Counted from the first letter of the stretch, positions 15,282 through 24,899 are shown. The stretch: 64,000 bases of DNA from Reyranella massiliensis 521 (GCF_000312425.1 NZ_HE997181.1:3906320-3970319), one strand, 5' to 3'. Notes: a model not told the origin generated them from the letters alone. Made by a program: numbers and translations.

Positions 15282-16004
15282 GTGGATGTACTAGCGGCCC
15301 ATCGGGAGAAGTGGCGCGAAGTGCCCGGCGGTGACGACACCGACGGCCGGCGTTACAGCAGCGATCTCCTGAAGCTTCCCGATGCCGAGCTGCTGTCGTT
15401 CTGGGATGGCATGGCTGCCAATAGAGCTTCGGGCGTGATCGGCTGGATTGGACCACTCTATCGCGACTTCGTTAAGGGCCGGCGGGTGCTCGAACTGGGG
15501 TCCGGTCTTGGCCTGGACGGTCTGCGCTTTGCGAGTCAGGGTGCGCAGTGGACCTTCGCCGACATCGCTTCCGACAATCTCGCGATGATCGAACGGATCG
15601 CCGCGTTGAAGGGGCTAAAGGTCACGACGCACCTCATCGGCCCCGATCTCTCCTTCGACAAGCTCGACAGCCAGTTCGATGCCGTCCTCGCCTGCGGCTC
15701 TGTTCATCACGTGCCGTTCGATGTCGCCCGCCAGGAATGCCTCAACGTCCTGAAGAAGCTGAAGCTCGGCGGCCGCTGGCTCGAACTCGTCTATCCCAAG
15801 GAGCGTTGGGAGAAAGCAGGATCGCCGTCCTTCGAACAATGGGCCAAGATGACCGACGGTGATCGTACACCCTGGGCCGAATGGTACGATGCGGACAAGG
15901 TCCGCGCGCGCCTGGCCCCCGCCCGGCTCAGGACGATCCTCGACTTCGGTTTCGCTTCCGACAATTATCGCTGGCTGGATTTCGAGTACGTCGCGGCGGC
16001 ATGA
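15282..16004 (+). CDS. Class I SAM-dependent methyltransferase
   Basis: 240 residues with the Rossmann motif VLELGSGLGLDGLRFAS at about 69-85, the acidic strand end FADIA that binds the SAM ribose, and motif IV AVLACGSVHHVPFD. A helical N-terminal cap precedes the core. TGAGGTGA before the GTG at 15282 supports that start. The enzyme would methylate a small molecule or peptide on O, N or C. Its position right after the radical SAM gene points to a shared substrate. No ring, RNA or protein-specific motif narrows this further. Confidence 0.88.
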   Translation: MDVLAAHREKWREVPGGDDTDGRRYSSDLLKLPDAELLSFWDGMAANRASGVIGWIGPLYRDFVKGRRVLELGSGLGLDGLRFASQGAQWTFADIASDNLAMIERIAALKGLKVTTHLIGPDLSFDKLDSQFDAVLACGSVHHVPFDVARQECLNVLKKLKLGGRWLELVYPKERWEKAGSPSFEQWAKMTDGDRTPWAEWYDADKVRARLAPARLRTILDFGFASDNYRWLDFEYVAAA

Positions 16005-16182
16005 CTGCGGCAACCAGCGTGGCCAGATCCTGACGGGCGCATAAAAAGATAAACGCACACCGGCACGAGCGTGCCATTGCGATGTATTGCCGACGGCACC
16101 TCGAAGCGCTGCGACCGTCGAACGGCCTTCGACATTCGACGCTTGGCTTAATCTATAGTGCGCAGCTTCACACGGGGTGTAC

Positions 16183-17475
16183 ATGCTTGCCGTCGAACTG
16201 GCTATTGTCGCTGGATTGATCGTCGTCAATGGCCTTCTCGCGATGTCGGAGCTGGCGCTGGTTTCGGCCAGACGGCCATTGCTGGAACAGATGATGCGCG
16301 CGGGATCGCGGGGAGCAGGCGTCGCACTCGATCTCATGCGCGAGCCGGGGCGAATGCTGTCGGCGGTTCAGATCGGCATCACGCTCGTCGGCATTGTCGC
16401 GGGCGCCTTCAGCGGCGCCACGATCGCCGAACGCGGCGACGCCTGGCTCGAAAGCCAGAACGTGCCGACCCGCATTGCCGAACCCGTGGCCTACGTCGCG
16501 GTCGTCGTGGCCATAACGTATCTTTCGGTCGTGCTGGGCGAGCTGGTGCCAAAGCAGATCGGCATGCGCAACGCCGAGCAGGTTGCGGCAATCGTCGCGC
16601 GCCCCATGCAAATCCTGGCAAGAGGCGCCGCGCCGGTCGTGATCCTGCTCGACGTATCGGCGCGCTTCGGATTGCGCCTGCTCGGCCAGAGCCGTCCGCG
16701 CGATGCGGGCGTCACCGACGAAGAAATCAAGACGATGATCGAAGAGGCCGAGCGGTCGGGCGTCGTCGAGCCGGAGGAACGGTCGATGATCTCGCGCGTC
16801 ATGCGGCTCGCCGACCGTTCGGTGCGCGGCGTGATGACTCCGCGGCCGGACATCGAATGGCTCGACCTGCAGGACGACGACGCAACGATTCGCCAGGCAA
16901 TCCGAGCGGCCCGCCATGCCCGCATCCTGGCGGCAAATGGCGATATCGACGAGGTCGTAGGCGCGATCCCCGTGCGCGCCGCCTTGGTCGCGTTGATGGA
17001 CGGCGGCGTCGACGCCGTGCGCTTGCTCGTGCAACCCGTTCCCGCGGTCAGCGACCGTTTGGGCGCAATCGACGTCATCGAGCAACTACGCCAGTCGCCG
17101 CTCAACCTCGTGATTGTCGTCGACGAACACGGCAGCATCGAGGGCATCGTTTCCGAAGGCGATATTCTGAAGACGGTCGTCGCGGACATCGAGGAACGCG
17201 AGGAGCCGCATTTCACGACGCGCGACGACGGTTCGCTGTTGATCGACGGTAGCTGCCCGGTCGACGAGTTCGGCGAGCGACTCGGCATTCTCGTGCCGGC
17301 TGATCATAGCTACCATACAGTCGCGGGCTTCGTTCTCGACCGCATGAAACGCCTGCCCCGAATCGGCGAATCGTTCAACTACGGCTTGTGGCGCTTCGAA
17401 GTCGTCGACATCGACGGCACGCGCATCGACAAGCTTCTGGCGACACCGCAGCCGACCCTGCATCGCAGGGCCTAG
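16183..17475 (+). CDS. CorC/HlyC-type membrane protein (DUF21-CBS)
   Basis: 430 residues in three parts. Residues about 1-180 are the DUF21 membrane domain with four hydrophobic segments (start LAVELAIVAGLIVVNGLLAM, then MSELALVSARR). A CBS pair at about 200-330 includes MTPRPDIEWLDL and VVDEHGSIEGIVSEGDIL. The C-terminal CorC/HlyC domain has GSCPVDEFGERLG, YHTVAGFVLDRM and FEVVDIDGTRIDKL. Relatives act in magnesium or cobalt efflux and in ion homeostasis. The ATG at 16183 is preferred, with GGGG upstream. A GTG two codons earlier is possible. The 3' end overlaps the convergent cyclase gene by four bases. Confidence 0.92.
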   Translation: MLAVELAIVAGLIVVNGLLAMSELALVSARRPLLEQMMRAGSRGAGVALDLMREPGRMLSAVQIGITLVGIVAGAFSGATIAERGDAWLESQNVPTRIAEPVAYVAVVVAITYLSVVLGELVPKQIGMRNAEQVAAIVARPMQILARGAAPVVILLDVSARFGLRLLGQSRPRDAGVTDEEIKTMIEEAERSGVVEPEERSMISRVMRLADRSVRGVMTPRPDIEWLDLQDDDATIRQAIRAARHARILAANGDIDEVVGAIPVRAALVALMDGGVDAVRLLVQPVPAVSDRLGAIDVIEQLRQSPLNLVIVVDEHGSIEGIVSEGDILKTVVADIEEREEPHFTTRDDGSLLIDGSCPVDEFGERLGILVPADHSYHTVAGFVLDRMKRLPRIGESFNYGLWRFEVVDIDGTRIDKLLATPQPTLHRRA

Positions 17476-19598
17476 AGCCGCAGCACCCACGCCTCGACGC
17501 TGCCCTTGCCCTTGACCTCGATGGCGCCGCGCGACTCGAAAGTGAACTTGTCCTTTAGCGCTTCGTAGACGGGGCGCGTCACCTGGATCGAGTCCGGTAT
17601 GCCGCCGGACTCCATGCGGCTCGCCAGATTCACCGTGTCGCCCCAGAGATCGTAGATGTACTTGCTCTTGCCGATGACGCCGGCGACGACCGGGCCGCTG
17701 TTGATGCCGACGCGCAGCCGCATGCTCACGCCGTGCTCCAGGGCATGCTCGCGCGTGATGTGGACCATGCGGATGGCCATGCGCAGCATGCGTTCGGCAT
17801 GGTCGGCAACCGGCACCGGCAGGCCGCAGACCGCCATATAGGCATCGCCCACCGTCTTGATCTTCTCGATGCCGATCTCGCCCGCCGCCATGTCGAAGCG
17901 CGTGAACAGACCGTTCAGCAGGGCGACCACTTCCGCCGGCGGCATTTCCGAGGACAGGGCGGTGAAGCCGACCAAGTCGGCGAAGGCCACCGACACTTCG
18001 GCGAAACCGTCGGCGATGCCCTGTTCGCCATCGCGCAGGCGATTGGCGATGGGTGCCGGCAGCACGTTCAGCAGCAGTTCCTCGTTCTCGCGGTTCTTGG
18101 CTTCGATGAGCTGGTTCTTCTCGTGCAGCTCGTCGACCATGCCGTTGAAGGCAAGACAGAGCTGGCCGATCTCGTCGCGCGAGCGCACCGGCACATGGGC
18201 GCCGTAGTCCCCGGCGGCGAAGCGCCGGACACCCGCCGTCAGATCGCGCAGCGGGCCCAGCAGCGACCGCGACAGCCAGGCGGCCGTGATCAGCAGCACC
18301 ACGAACGCGACCACGCCTACCATCATGAGGGCGCGTTCCAACCGATAGATCGGTGCGAAGGCCTCGGCGCTGTCGATCTTGACGACCAGCGCCCAGTTCA
18401 CGCCGCCGATCTTGACCGGCCCCCAAGAGGCCAGGGTTGGAATGCCGCGATAGCCGATGATCTCTCCGACGCCCTCGACGCCCCCGATCGCGGCGCGCGT
18501 AGCCGCGGTATCGGCGTGCTGATGCAGGATCGGCGTTCCGTACCGTCGGATGTTGGCGATATCCTCGTCTGAAGCGCCGCCGGCCTTCAGCTCCGAGAAG
18601 TAGACGTCGCGCCTTTCGAAGAAGTTGCGGCCATTCGATCGAACCAGGAAGTCGGGCCCGACCAGATAGGCTTCTCCGGTGGCGCCAAATCCTTCGTGGC
18701 GCCAGCGCCGCCCGCCCGTGACGATGTCGTCGAGCTCGTTGATTGAAAGTTCCGCCACCAGCACGCCGATGACCGCGCCCTGGTCGATGACCGGAGCCGC
18801 GATGAAAGCCGCGGGTGTGCCGTCCGCCGGCAGGTAGGGCGCGAAATCGTCCAGACAGGTGGCCGACGGATCGGGAGATTGAGCGCAGCGGGCCGCAGCC
18901 GACGCAATGTTGGAATTGCGATAGGGGCCGGCCAGCAGAGACGTTGCGAAGTCGCCCTCCTTGTCGACGCTGTAGATGATCCGGCCAGTGCGCGGATCGA
19001 CCATCAGGAAGTCGAAGAAACCCAGCGTTTCCGCTGCCGTGCGCATCAACGGGTGATAGGCTGCGTGCACTTTGCTGTAGGCGCTGCCGTCGCCGGCATC
19101 GTCCATCAGCTTGCGCCGCGCTGCGGGATGCGGATTGTCGACGATGTACGACTTCTGCAGGAAATATGGCGCCGCGCCGACAGGCAGGAAATCGTCGACC
19201 GGCACGTCCTTGTTCAGGACACGCCGCAGCATCGGCATGTATTCGTCATTGTACCAGCCCAGCACCTTCTGCCGGGTTTCTTCAGGCACTTCGCGCCGAT
19301 CCAGCTCGTCGACGGTGTCGCGGAAGCCCTTCATCGCATCCACAACCATCTTCGAGGCGGCGAGCAGCCGCATCTCGCTGCGCACCGTTCGGAAATATGC
19401 CTCGACCTGATTCGCCTTGGTTTCCCGCGCCGAAGTGAGCTGGTCGAAGATGACCTTCTCCAGCGCTTCCCGGGCTCGGATGTAGCCCAGGACGCTGGTG
19501 ATCACGACCGCCACGACGCCCAGCAGCAGCAGGACGGCGAACAACTTGGCCGCCAGTCCCCAGCGCGCTGGACGCGCCTCGGCGACGGCGGCACTCAC
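17472..19598 (-). CDS. Membrane class III adenylate cyclase with Cache sensor
   Basis: 708 residues. A first transmembrane helix (about 15-39) leads to a large periplasmic Cache-type sensor (about 45-415), a second helix (about 423-445), a HAMP linker (about 446-498) and a catalytic domain (about 535-705). Metal ligands Asp541 (FADLVGFT) and Asp585 (KTVGDAYM), purine-selecting Lys581 and Asp650 (YDLWGDTVN), and Asn657 and Arg661 are all present. The enzyme should therefore be active and make cAMP rather than cGMP. It would report an extracellular small molecule. It starts 10 bases before the end of the RraA-like gene lying upstream on the same strand, so the two may be cotranscribed. Confidence 0.94.
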   Translation of the reverse strand: MSAAVAEARPARWGLAAKLFAVLLLLGVVAVVITSVLGYIRAREALEKVIFDQLTSARETKANQVEAYFRTVRSEMRLLAASKMVVDAMKGFRDTVDELDRREVPEETRQKVLGWYNDEYMPMLRRVLNKDVPVDDFLPVGAAPYFLQKSYIVDNPHPAARRKLMDDAGDGSAYSKVHAAYHPLMRTAAETLGFFDFLMVDPRTGRIIYSVDKEGDFATSLLAGPYRNSNIASAAARCAQSPDPSATCLDDFAPYLPADGTPAAFIAAPVIDQGAVIGVLVAELSINELDDIVTGGRRWRHEGFGATGEAYLVGPDFLVRSNGRNFFERRDVYFSELKAGGASDEDIANIRRYGTPILHQHADTAATRAAIGGVEGVGEIIGYRGIPTLASWGPVKIGGVNWALVVKIDSAEAFAPIYRLERALMMVGVVAFVVLLITAAWLSRSLLGPLRDLTAGVRRFAAGDYGAHVPVRSRDEIGQLCLAFNGMVDELHEKNQLIEAKNRENEELLLNVLPAPIANRLRDGEQGIADGFAEVSVAFADLVGFTALSSEMPPAEVVALLNGLFTRFDMAAGEIGIEKIKTVGDAYMAVCGLPVPVADHAERMLRMAIRMVHITREHALEHGVSMRLRVGINSGPVVAGVIGKSKYIYDLWGDTVNLASRMESGGIPDSIQVTRPVYEALKDKFTFESRGAIEVKGKGSVEAWVLRL

Positions 19599-19607
19599 GA
19601 CCGATCT

Positions 19608-20342
19608 CTAGCCCTTCTTGGCACCGTAGGTGCCACCCGAGTTGATGGCGCGAATTTCGGCAGCGGTCTTGGCCTTACGCATCTTCTCGAGTTTATCGGC
19701 CTCGTCGGCCAGCATCGCCTGGGCGTTCTTGAGTACCGCACGGGCATGCTGCGCCGGGAACTTCACGGCGCCGTTCTCGTCCATGTGGATCAGCTCGCCC
19801 GGCGCCACGTCCATGCCGCCGACCGAGACCGGCGCATTGACGGACTGCACGGCCATCTCGCCATGGCCGGCCGTGACGCCCCCCAGCAGCATCTGGAACT
19901 TCATGCGACGGATCGCGTCGACGTCGCGCGACGGGCCATTGGAAAGCAGGCCGACGCAGCCCACGGCCTGCATGGAGGTCGCCATCATCTCGCCAGCGAG
20001 GCCTGCCTTGTTCATCAGCTCGGGCGGCCACTTCTGCTGGATGACCAGGATCGTCGGCTTCTTCATCGCGTCGAGCGCATCGACCACGTCCATGAAGGAG
20101 AGCCGACCGGAATAGTTGGGATCGGGCAGGCCATAAACACAGGTCACGGCATGGCCGATGATGGCACCCATCTCGGGATACATGCAGCGGATGGAGGTGT
20201 CGGTGTACCAGTTCTCGGTCCACGGGTTGTAGAGGCCGAGGCAGAGAGGATTCTTCGGATAGGTCGCGACGACATTGGTGATGGTCGGCGTGTCGATCTT
20301 GCGCAGTTCGGCGAAAAGCTGGTCGTCGGAAAGCTCGGTCAT
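19608..20342 (-). CDS. RraA-like aldolase/decarboxylase family protein
   Basis: A 244-residue protein of the RraA/HMG-aldolase family. The segment GCVGLLSNGPSRDVDAIRRM holds the substrate Arg-Asp pair, and APGELIHMDENGAVKFP is the family's metal/loop motif. Enzymes of this family cleave 4-hydroxy-4-methyl-2-oxoglutarate or decarboxylate oxaloacetate, late steps in aromatic acid breakdown. Other members are RNase E regulators without catalysis. The extended N-terminal segment (PWTENWYTDTSIRCMYPEMG) is longer than in RraA itself and favours the aldolase-like metabolic branch. It lies directly ahead of the membrane cyclase gene. The substrate remains unknown. Confidence 0.88.
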   Translation of the reverse strand: MTELSDDQLFAELRKIDTPTITNVVATYPKNPLCLGLYNPWTENWYTDTSIRCMYPEMGAIIGHAVTCVYGLPDPNYSGRLSFMDVVDALDAMKKPTILVIQQKWPPELMNKAGLAGEMMATSMQAVGCVGLLSNGPSRDVDAIRRMKFQMLLGGVTAGHGEMAVQSVNAPVSVGGMDVAPGELIHMDENGAVKFPAQHARAVLKNAQAMLADEADKLEKMRKAKTAAEIRAINSGGTYGAKKG

Positions 20343-20421
20343 ATCGGATACTTCCTCTTGTTGGCCGCTTCGTTCTTGGCCCGAATGGCGCTCGCGGGCA
20401 AGACCTGTGCCGCCTGCGCAA

Positions 20422-21525
20422 TCATGGCACGAAAATCATGAACACGAAGGTTGCGAACAGGATCAAATGGACGAAGCCCGGCAGGATGTTGGTCCGGCCG
20501 CCACCGAAGGTGACGAGGCTGACGCCGAACGTGAGCACCAGAAGCACGGTGTCGACCAGATCGATGCCGAGTTCGAGAGGCTGCTCCAGGACGATGGCCA
20601 GGGCGCTGACGGCCGGGATGGTGAGGCCGATGGTGGCGAGCGAGGAGCCCAGTGCCAGGTTGAGGCTCTTCTGCAGCTCGTTCCGCCGCGCCGACCGTAG
20701 CGCCGCCAATGTCTCCGGCAGAAGGACCAGCAGCGCCACCAAAAGGCCAATCACCTCGATCGGCGCTCCGACGGCGGCGACCGTCCCCTCGATCGATCCC
20801 GAGATGCCCTTCGCCAGCAGGACCACGGCAGTCAGGGCAATCAGCAGCAAGACGACACTCTCCCAGACCTGTCGCGTGCCGGGAGTTCCATGGCTCGTGT
20901 CGTCTTCGTCGTCGCCCGAATCGGAGAGGAAGTAGTCGCGGTGACGGATGGTCTGGACATAGAGGAAGACGCCGTAGAGGACGAGCGTCGCCAGGGCGAC
21001 GAAGCCGAGCTGCGTCGGCGTGTAGAGCGGCCCTGGCGCGCTGGTCGTATAGGTGGGCAGGATCAGGGTCAGGGTTGCGAGCGGCATCAGCACCACAAGG
21101 TAGGCACCCGCCCCCGGCAGCCGGAACCCCTGCTCGCCATAACGGAAACCACCGACGATCAGGCAGATGCCGACGACGCCGTTGCATACCACCATGATCA
21201 CCGAGAAGACTGTTTCACGTGCAAGAGACGGGCTGCCGTCTCCGGCCAGCATGATCGAAAGGATGAGCGCGACCTCGATCACGGTGACGGCCACTGTCAG
21301 CACGAGGGTGCCGTAGGGCTCGCCGGTACGATGCGCGATTACATCGGCATGGTGGACCGATGCGAACACCGTCGCGGCCAATGCAATGAACTCGATCAAG
21401 GGAGGTACTGTGGCGAGGCTCGCCGGCAGGCCGGCCCCCACGTTCAGAAGCGACACGAACACTGCCACCACGAGGCCGGCCGGCGGCACAAGCCGCCACA
21501 GTAGACGCCGTCGCGTGGCTGTCAT
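20422..21525 (-). CDS. ChaA-like calcium/proton antiporter
   Basis: 367 residues with ten or eleven hydrophobic helices in two homologous halves. The two ion-binding repeats of the cation/calcium exchanger superfamily are visible as LTVAVTVIEVALI in the first half and NLALGSSLATIGLTIPAVSAL in the second, as in ChaA. A cytoplasmic acidic loop (SDSGDDEDD) joins the halves and could sense calcium. It would export Ca2+, Na+ or K+ in exchange for protons at the inner membrane. It is a single gene with no clear operon partner. Confidence 0.9.
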   Translation of the reverse strand: MTATRRRLLWRLVPPAGLVVAVFVSLLNVGAGLPASLATVPPLIEFIALAATVFASVHHADVIAHRTGEPYGTLVLTVAVTVIEVALILSIMLAGDGSPSLARETVFSVIMVVCNGVVGICLIVGGFRYGEQGFRLPGAGAYLVVLMPLATLTLILPTYTTSAPGPLYTPTQLGFVALATLVLYGVFLYVQTIRHRDYFLSDSGDDEDDTSHGTPGTRQVWESVVLLLIALTAVVLLAKGISGSIEGTVAAVGAPIEVIGLLVALLVLLPETLAALRSARRNELQKSLNLALGSSLATIGLTIPAVSALAIVLEQPLELGIDLVDTVLLVLTFGVSLVTFGGGRTNILPGFVHLILFATFVFMIFVP

Positions 21526-21625
21526 CGCGTTCCCTCTCCTTTGCGCCGATACCGACGTCTCCTGACGTATAGAGGGGCATCAGAGCTGGATCGAGCCGTT
21601 GTTCATGGCCCGGAGGGCAATCACC

Positions 21626-22561
21626 TCAGCGCGAGCTGGCCGCGCGTCGCCGTCTCCACCATTCCGCGAACTCACCCACCACGCCCTTGCGGAAGGCCAG
21701 CACGATCACGACGAAGATGGCGCCCTGGATGACCAGTACGAACTGGCCGAAGCCCGCCAGATAGTTCTGCATCGTGACGATGATGAAGGCGCCGACCACC
21801 GGCCCGATGATGGTGCCGAGGCCGCCAACCAGCGCCATCAGCACGACCTCGCCCGAGGTCGAAGCGGCAACGTCGGTCAGCGTGGCGAACTGCTGCACCA
21901 TCGCTTTGGTGGCGCCCGCCAACCCGGCCAGCGCCGCCGAGAGGACGAAGGCCAGCAGTTTGTAGCGGTCGGCCTCGTAGCCCAGCGACACGGCACGCTG
22001 TTCGTTGTCGCGGATCGCCTTCAGCACCTGGCCGAACGGCGAATGGATAAAGCGGTAGATTGCGCCATAGCCAAACAGGAAGATCGCCAGCACGACGTAG
22101 TAGAGGACGAGGTCGTCCTTGGTTGGGATCAAGCCGAACAATGGCTTGCGCGGAATGCCCTGCAGCCCGTCCTCACCGCCCGTGAACGGCGCCTGCACGC
22201 AGAAGAAGTAGACCATCTGTGCAAAGGCCAGCGTGATCATCGCGAAGTAGATGCCCTGTCGCCGGATGGCCAGTGCGCCGGTCACCAGACCGAGTGCTGC
22301 CGCACCAAGCACGCCGGCGAGCAGTCCGACTTCTGGCGACATGTCCCAAGCCTTGACGACATGGCCGTAGAAGTAGCCCGCCATGCCGAAGAACATGGCA
22401 TGGCCGAAGCTCATGAGGCCGGCATAGCCCAGCAGCAGATTGAAGGCGCACGCGAACAAGGCGAAGCACAGCGCCTTCATCAGGAAGACGGGATAGGCGA
22501 TCGCCGGCGCGACCAGCGCCAGGATGATCAGGATGGCGTAACCGACGCGCTGCGAGGTCAT
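21626..22561 (-). CDS. Branched-chain-type permease, LivM
   Basis: 311 residues, multispanning, with the LivM signature LMSFGHAMFFGMAGYFYGHV and the loop SPFGQVLKAIRDNEQRAVSLG. It ends with a basic tail (WWRRRRAASSR) on the cytoplasmic side. The ATG at 22561 overlaps the LivH stop in ATGA form. Together with the LivH, LivG and LivF genes upstream it builds the membrane part of the second branched-chain-type importer in this window. It is the last gene of that operon. Confidence 0.94.
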   Translation of the reverse strand: MTSQRVGYAILIILALVAPAIAYPVFLMKALCFALFACAFNLLLGYAGLMSFGHAMFFGMAGYFYGHVVKAWDMSPEVGLLAGVLGAAALGLVTGALAIRRQGIYFAMITLAFAQMVYFFCVQAPFTGGEDGLQGIPRKPLFGLIPTKDDLVLYYVVLAIFLFGYGAIYRFIHSPFGQVLKAIRDNEQRAVSLGYEADRYKLLAFVLSAALAGLAGATKAMVQQFATLTDVAASTSGEVVLMALVGGLGTIIGPVVGAFIIVTMQNYLAGFGQFVLVIQGAIFVVIVLAFRKGVVGEFAEWWRRRRAASSR

Positions 22562-23439
22562 TTGGTCTGCCCGAAAAGGCCGGCCGGCTTGACCAGCAGA
22601 ACGATCGCCATGACGACGAAGATCACCGTGTTGGAGGCCGGTGGATAGAAGACCTTGGTCAGGCCCTCGATCATGCCGAGCCCGAAGCCCGTGACGATCG
22701 ACCCCATGATCGAGCCCATGCCGCCGATCACGACGACAGCGAAAACCACGAGCACGAGGTTGGTGCCCATCAGCGCCGAGACCTGCTGGATGGGTGCGGC
22801 GAGCACGCCCGCCAGGGCCGCGAGCGCAACGCCCAGGCCGTAGGTCAGGGTGATCAGGCGCGGCACGTTGATGCCGAAGGCGCGCACCAGCGTCGGATTC
22901 TCGGTCGCAGCGCGCAGGTAGGCGCCGAGCTTGGTGCGCTCGATCCCGTACCAGGTGGCGAGGCAGATCACGAGCGCCGCCAGGACGACGAAGCCGCGAT
23001 AGGTCGGCAGGAACATGAAGCCGAGATTGTAGCCGCCCGGGATCGGGTTGGGGTAAGGCGCGCCCGACGATCCCCACTGAAGCTGGAACAATCCCTCGAT
23101 GACCAGCGCCATGCCGAAGGTCAGCAGGAAGCCGTAGAGATGGTCGAGATGGTAGATCCGTTTCAGCAGCAGCTTCTCGAGCACGATGCCGATCAGGCCG
23201 ACGATCACCGGCGCCAGCACTAGCGAGGCCCAGAACGGCACATCGAGGTAGCCGAGCAGCAGCCACGCGGCGAAGGCGCCCATCATGTACTGGGCGCCGT
23301 GCGTGAAGTTGATGACGTTCAGCATGCCGAAGATCACGGCAAGGCCGAGACTGAGCATGGCGTAGAAGGCGCCGTTGATCAGGCCGAGCAGGAGCTGGCC
23401 GAACAGTGCCTGGGGCGGAATGCCGAGAAGTTCGAACAT
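22558..23439 (-). CDS. Branched-chain-type permease, LivH
   Basis: 293 residues with the LivH signature VINFTHGAQYMMGAFAAWLL, a long periplasmic loop (SSGAPYPNPIPGGYNLG) and the conserved VVIGGMGSIMGSIVTGF strand near the end. It pairs with the LivM protein encoded immediately after it with a four-base overlap. The gene follows LivF by only seven bases. In the first locus the same two permeases are fused into one chain, so the loci are not recent duplicates. Confidence 0.94.
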   Translation of the reverse strand: MFELLGIPPQALFGQLLLGLINGAFYAMLSLGLAVIFGMLNVINFTHGAQYMMGAFAAWLLLGYLDVPFWASLVLAPVIVGLIGIVLEKLLLKRIYHLDHLYGFLLTFGMALVIEGLFQLQWGSSGAPYPNPIPGGYNLGFMFLPTYRGFVVLAALVICLATWYGIERTKLGAYLRAATENPTLVRAFGINVPRLITLTYGLGVALAALAGVLAAPIQQVSALMGTNLVLVVFAVVVIGGMGSIMGSIVTGFGLGMIEGLTKVFYPPASNTVIFVVMAIVLLVKPAGLFGQTK

Positions 23440-23446
23440 GAAGTCC

Positions 23447-24151
23447 CTACACTCCCAGATAGGCTTGCAGCTTGCCGATGCTCTGCTGGACGTCGCTGGC
23501 GACGACCGTGTCGACGACGCGGCCGTCCTCCATCACGTAATGGCGATCGGCGATGGTGGCGGCGAAGTGGAAGTTCTGCTCGACCAGCAGGATCGTGAAT
23601 CCCCGCGTCTTGAGCTGGCGGATAATCTCGCCGATGCGCTGGACAATCACGGGCGCCAGGCCTTCCGTCGGCTCATCGAGCAGCAGGAGGTCGGCACCGG
23701 TCCTGAGGATGCGGCCAATGGCCAGCATCTGCTGCTCGCCACCCGACAGCTTGGTGCCCTGGCTGCGCCGCCGCTCCAGGAGGTTCGGGAAGAGCGTGTA
23801 GATTTCCTCGATGCTCAGGCCGCCCGGCTTCACGACAGGCGGCAAGCTCAAGTTCTCGTCGACGTTCAGGCTCGAGAAGATGCCGCGCTCCTCGGGGCAA
23901 TAGGCGATGCCGCGACGCGCGATCTTGTCGGAGGGCAGGCCCACCGTCTCCTGGCCCTCGAAGACGATGGAGCCCGTGCGCTTCTCCACGATCCCCATGA
24001 TGGACTTCAGCGTCGTGGTCTTGCCGGCACCGTTGCGGCCCAGCAGGGTCACGAGTTCGCCACGGCCGATCTGGAAATCGACGCCGTGCAGGATGTGCGA
24101 TTCGCCGTACCAGGATTGCAGGCCGGCGACCTTGAGAAGTGTCTCAGCCAT
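23447..24151 (-). CDS. ABC transporter ATPase, LivF type
   Basis: 234 residues with Walker A GRNGAGKTT at 38-46, signature KLSGGEQQMLAIGR and Walker B LLLLDEPTEGLAP. The ATG at 24151 overlaps the end of the LivG-type gene by eight bases, so the ribosome probably restarts there. An open extension to 24268 is antisense noise from the overlapping gene. It serves the second importer. Confidence 0.94.
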   Translation of the reverse strand: MAETLLKVAGLQSWYGESHILHGVDFQIGRGELVTLLGRNGAGKTTTLKSIMGIVEKRTGSIVFEGQETVGLPSDKIARRGIAYCPEERGIFSSLNVDENLSLPPVVKPGGLSIEEIYTLFPNLLERRRSQGTKLSGGEQQMLAIGRILRTGADLLLLDEPTEGLAPVIVQRIGEIIRQLKTRGFTILLVEQNFHFAATIADRHYVMEDGRVVDTVVASDVQQSIGKLQAYLGV

Positions 24152-24899
24152 GACCGGTACCAACGTAAGCCTCGACCACGGCCGGGTCCTTCGAGACCGA
24201 GGCATAAGGTCCCTCGGCCAGCACTTCACCGCGCGCCAGCACGGTGATGGTGTCGGAAAGATCGGCAACCACGGACATGTTGTGCTCTACCATCAGGACG
24301 GTGCGGTCTTTCGCGACGGTTCTGATCAGGGCGGCGATACGCTTGATGTCCTCCTGACCGAGGCCGGCCATCGGCTCGTCGAGCAGCATCATCTCGGGCT
24401 CGAGCGCCAACGTCGTGGCGATCTCGAGCGCGCGCTTGCGACCATAGGGCAGCTCAACGGCCGGCAGTTCGGCGAAGGCGCTGAGGCCCACCGCTTCGAC
24501 CAGTTCGAGAGCGCGCTGATCAAGCTTGTTCAAAACACGCTCGGAACGCCAGAAATGGAAAGAATTGCCGAGCTTGCGTTGCAGGGCGACGCGAACGTTC
24601 TCGCGCACCGACAGGTGGGGGAACACCGCGGAAATCTGGAACGACCTTGCCAGCCCCATCCGCGCGATCGCCGCCGGTGAGCTGCCGGTAATGTTCCGTC
24701 CGTTGAAGTGGATCTGCCCCGCCGTCGGGGACAGGAAGTGCGTCAGAAGATTGAAACAAGTGGTCTTGCCCGCGCCATTCGGTCCGATGAGCGCGTGGAT
24801 CGTATGGCGACGCACGCGCAGACGGACATTCTTGACGGCAACAAAGCCCTTGAATTCTTTAGTGAGACCTTCGGCCTCTAGTATTGTTTCTTCTTTCAC
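24144..24899 (-). CDS. ABC transporter ATPase, LivG type
   Basis: 251 residues from a GTG at 24899, which has GGGAGGCAGG right in front. Walker A is GPNGAGKTT at 39-47. The signature is degenerate (ELPYGRKRALEIATTLAL), and Walker B MMLLDEPMAGLGQED carries Met-Ala in place of the usual Thr-Ala. The end (VVEAYVGTGHG) is LivG-like. It is the first gene of the second importer operon. The binding protein gene lies 1.9 kb away on the opposite strand. Confidence 0.94.
   Translation of the reverse strand: MKEETILEAEGLTKEFKGFVAVKNVRLRVRRHTIHALIGPNGAGKTTCFNLLTHFLSPTAGQIHFNGRNITGSSPAAIARMGLARSFQISAVFPHLSVRENVRVALQRKLGNSFHFWRSERVLNKLDQRALELVEAVGLSAFAELPAVELPYGRKRALEIATTLALEPEMMLLDEPMAGLGQEDIKRIAALIRTVAKDRTVLMVEHNMSVVADLSDTITVLARGEVLAEGPYASVSKDPAVVEAYVGTGHG

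Noticed and set aside
16062..16075. GGCACG-AG-CGTGCC hairpin upstream of the CorC-type gene
   Set aside because: Short arms, no T-tract and no neighbouring repeat; too weak to call a terminator or operator.
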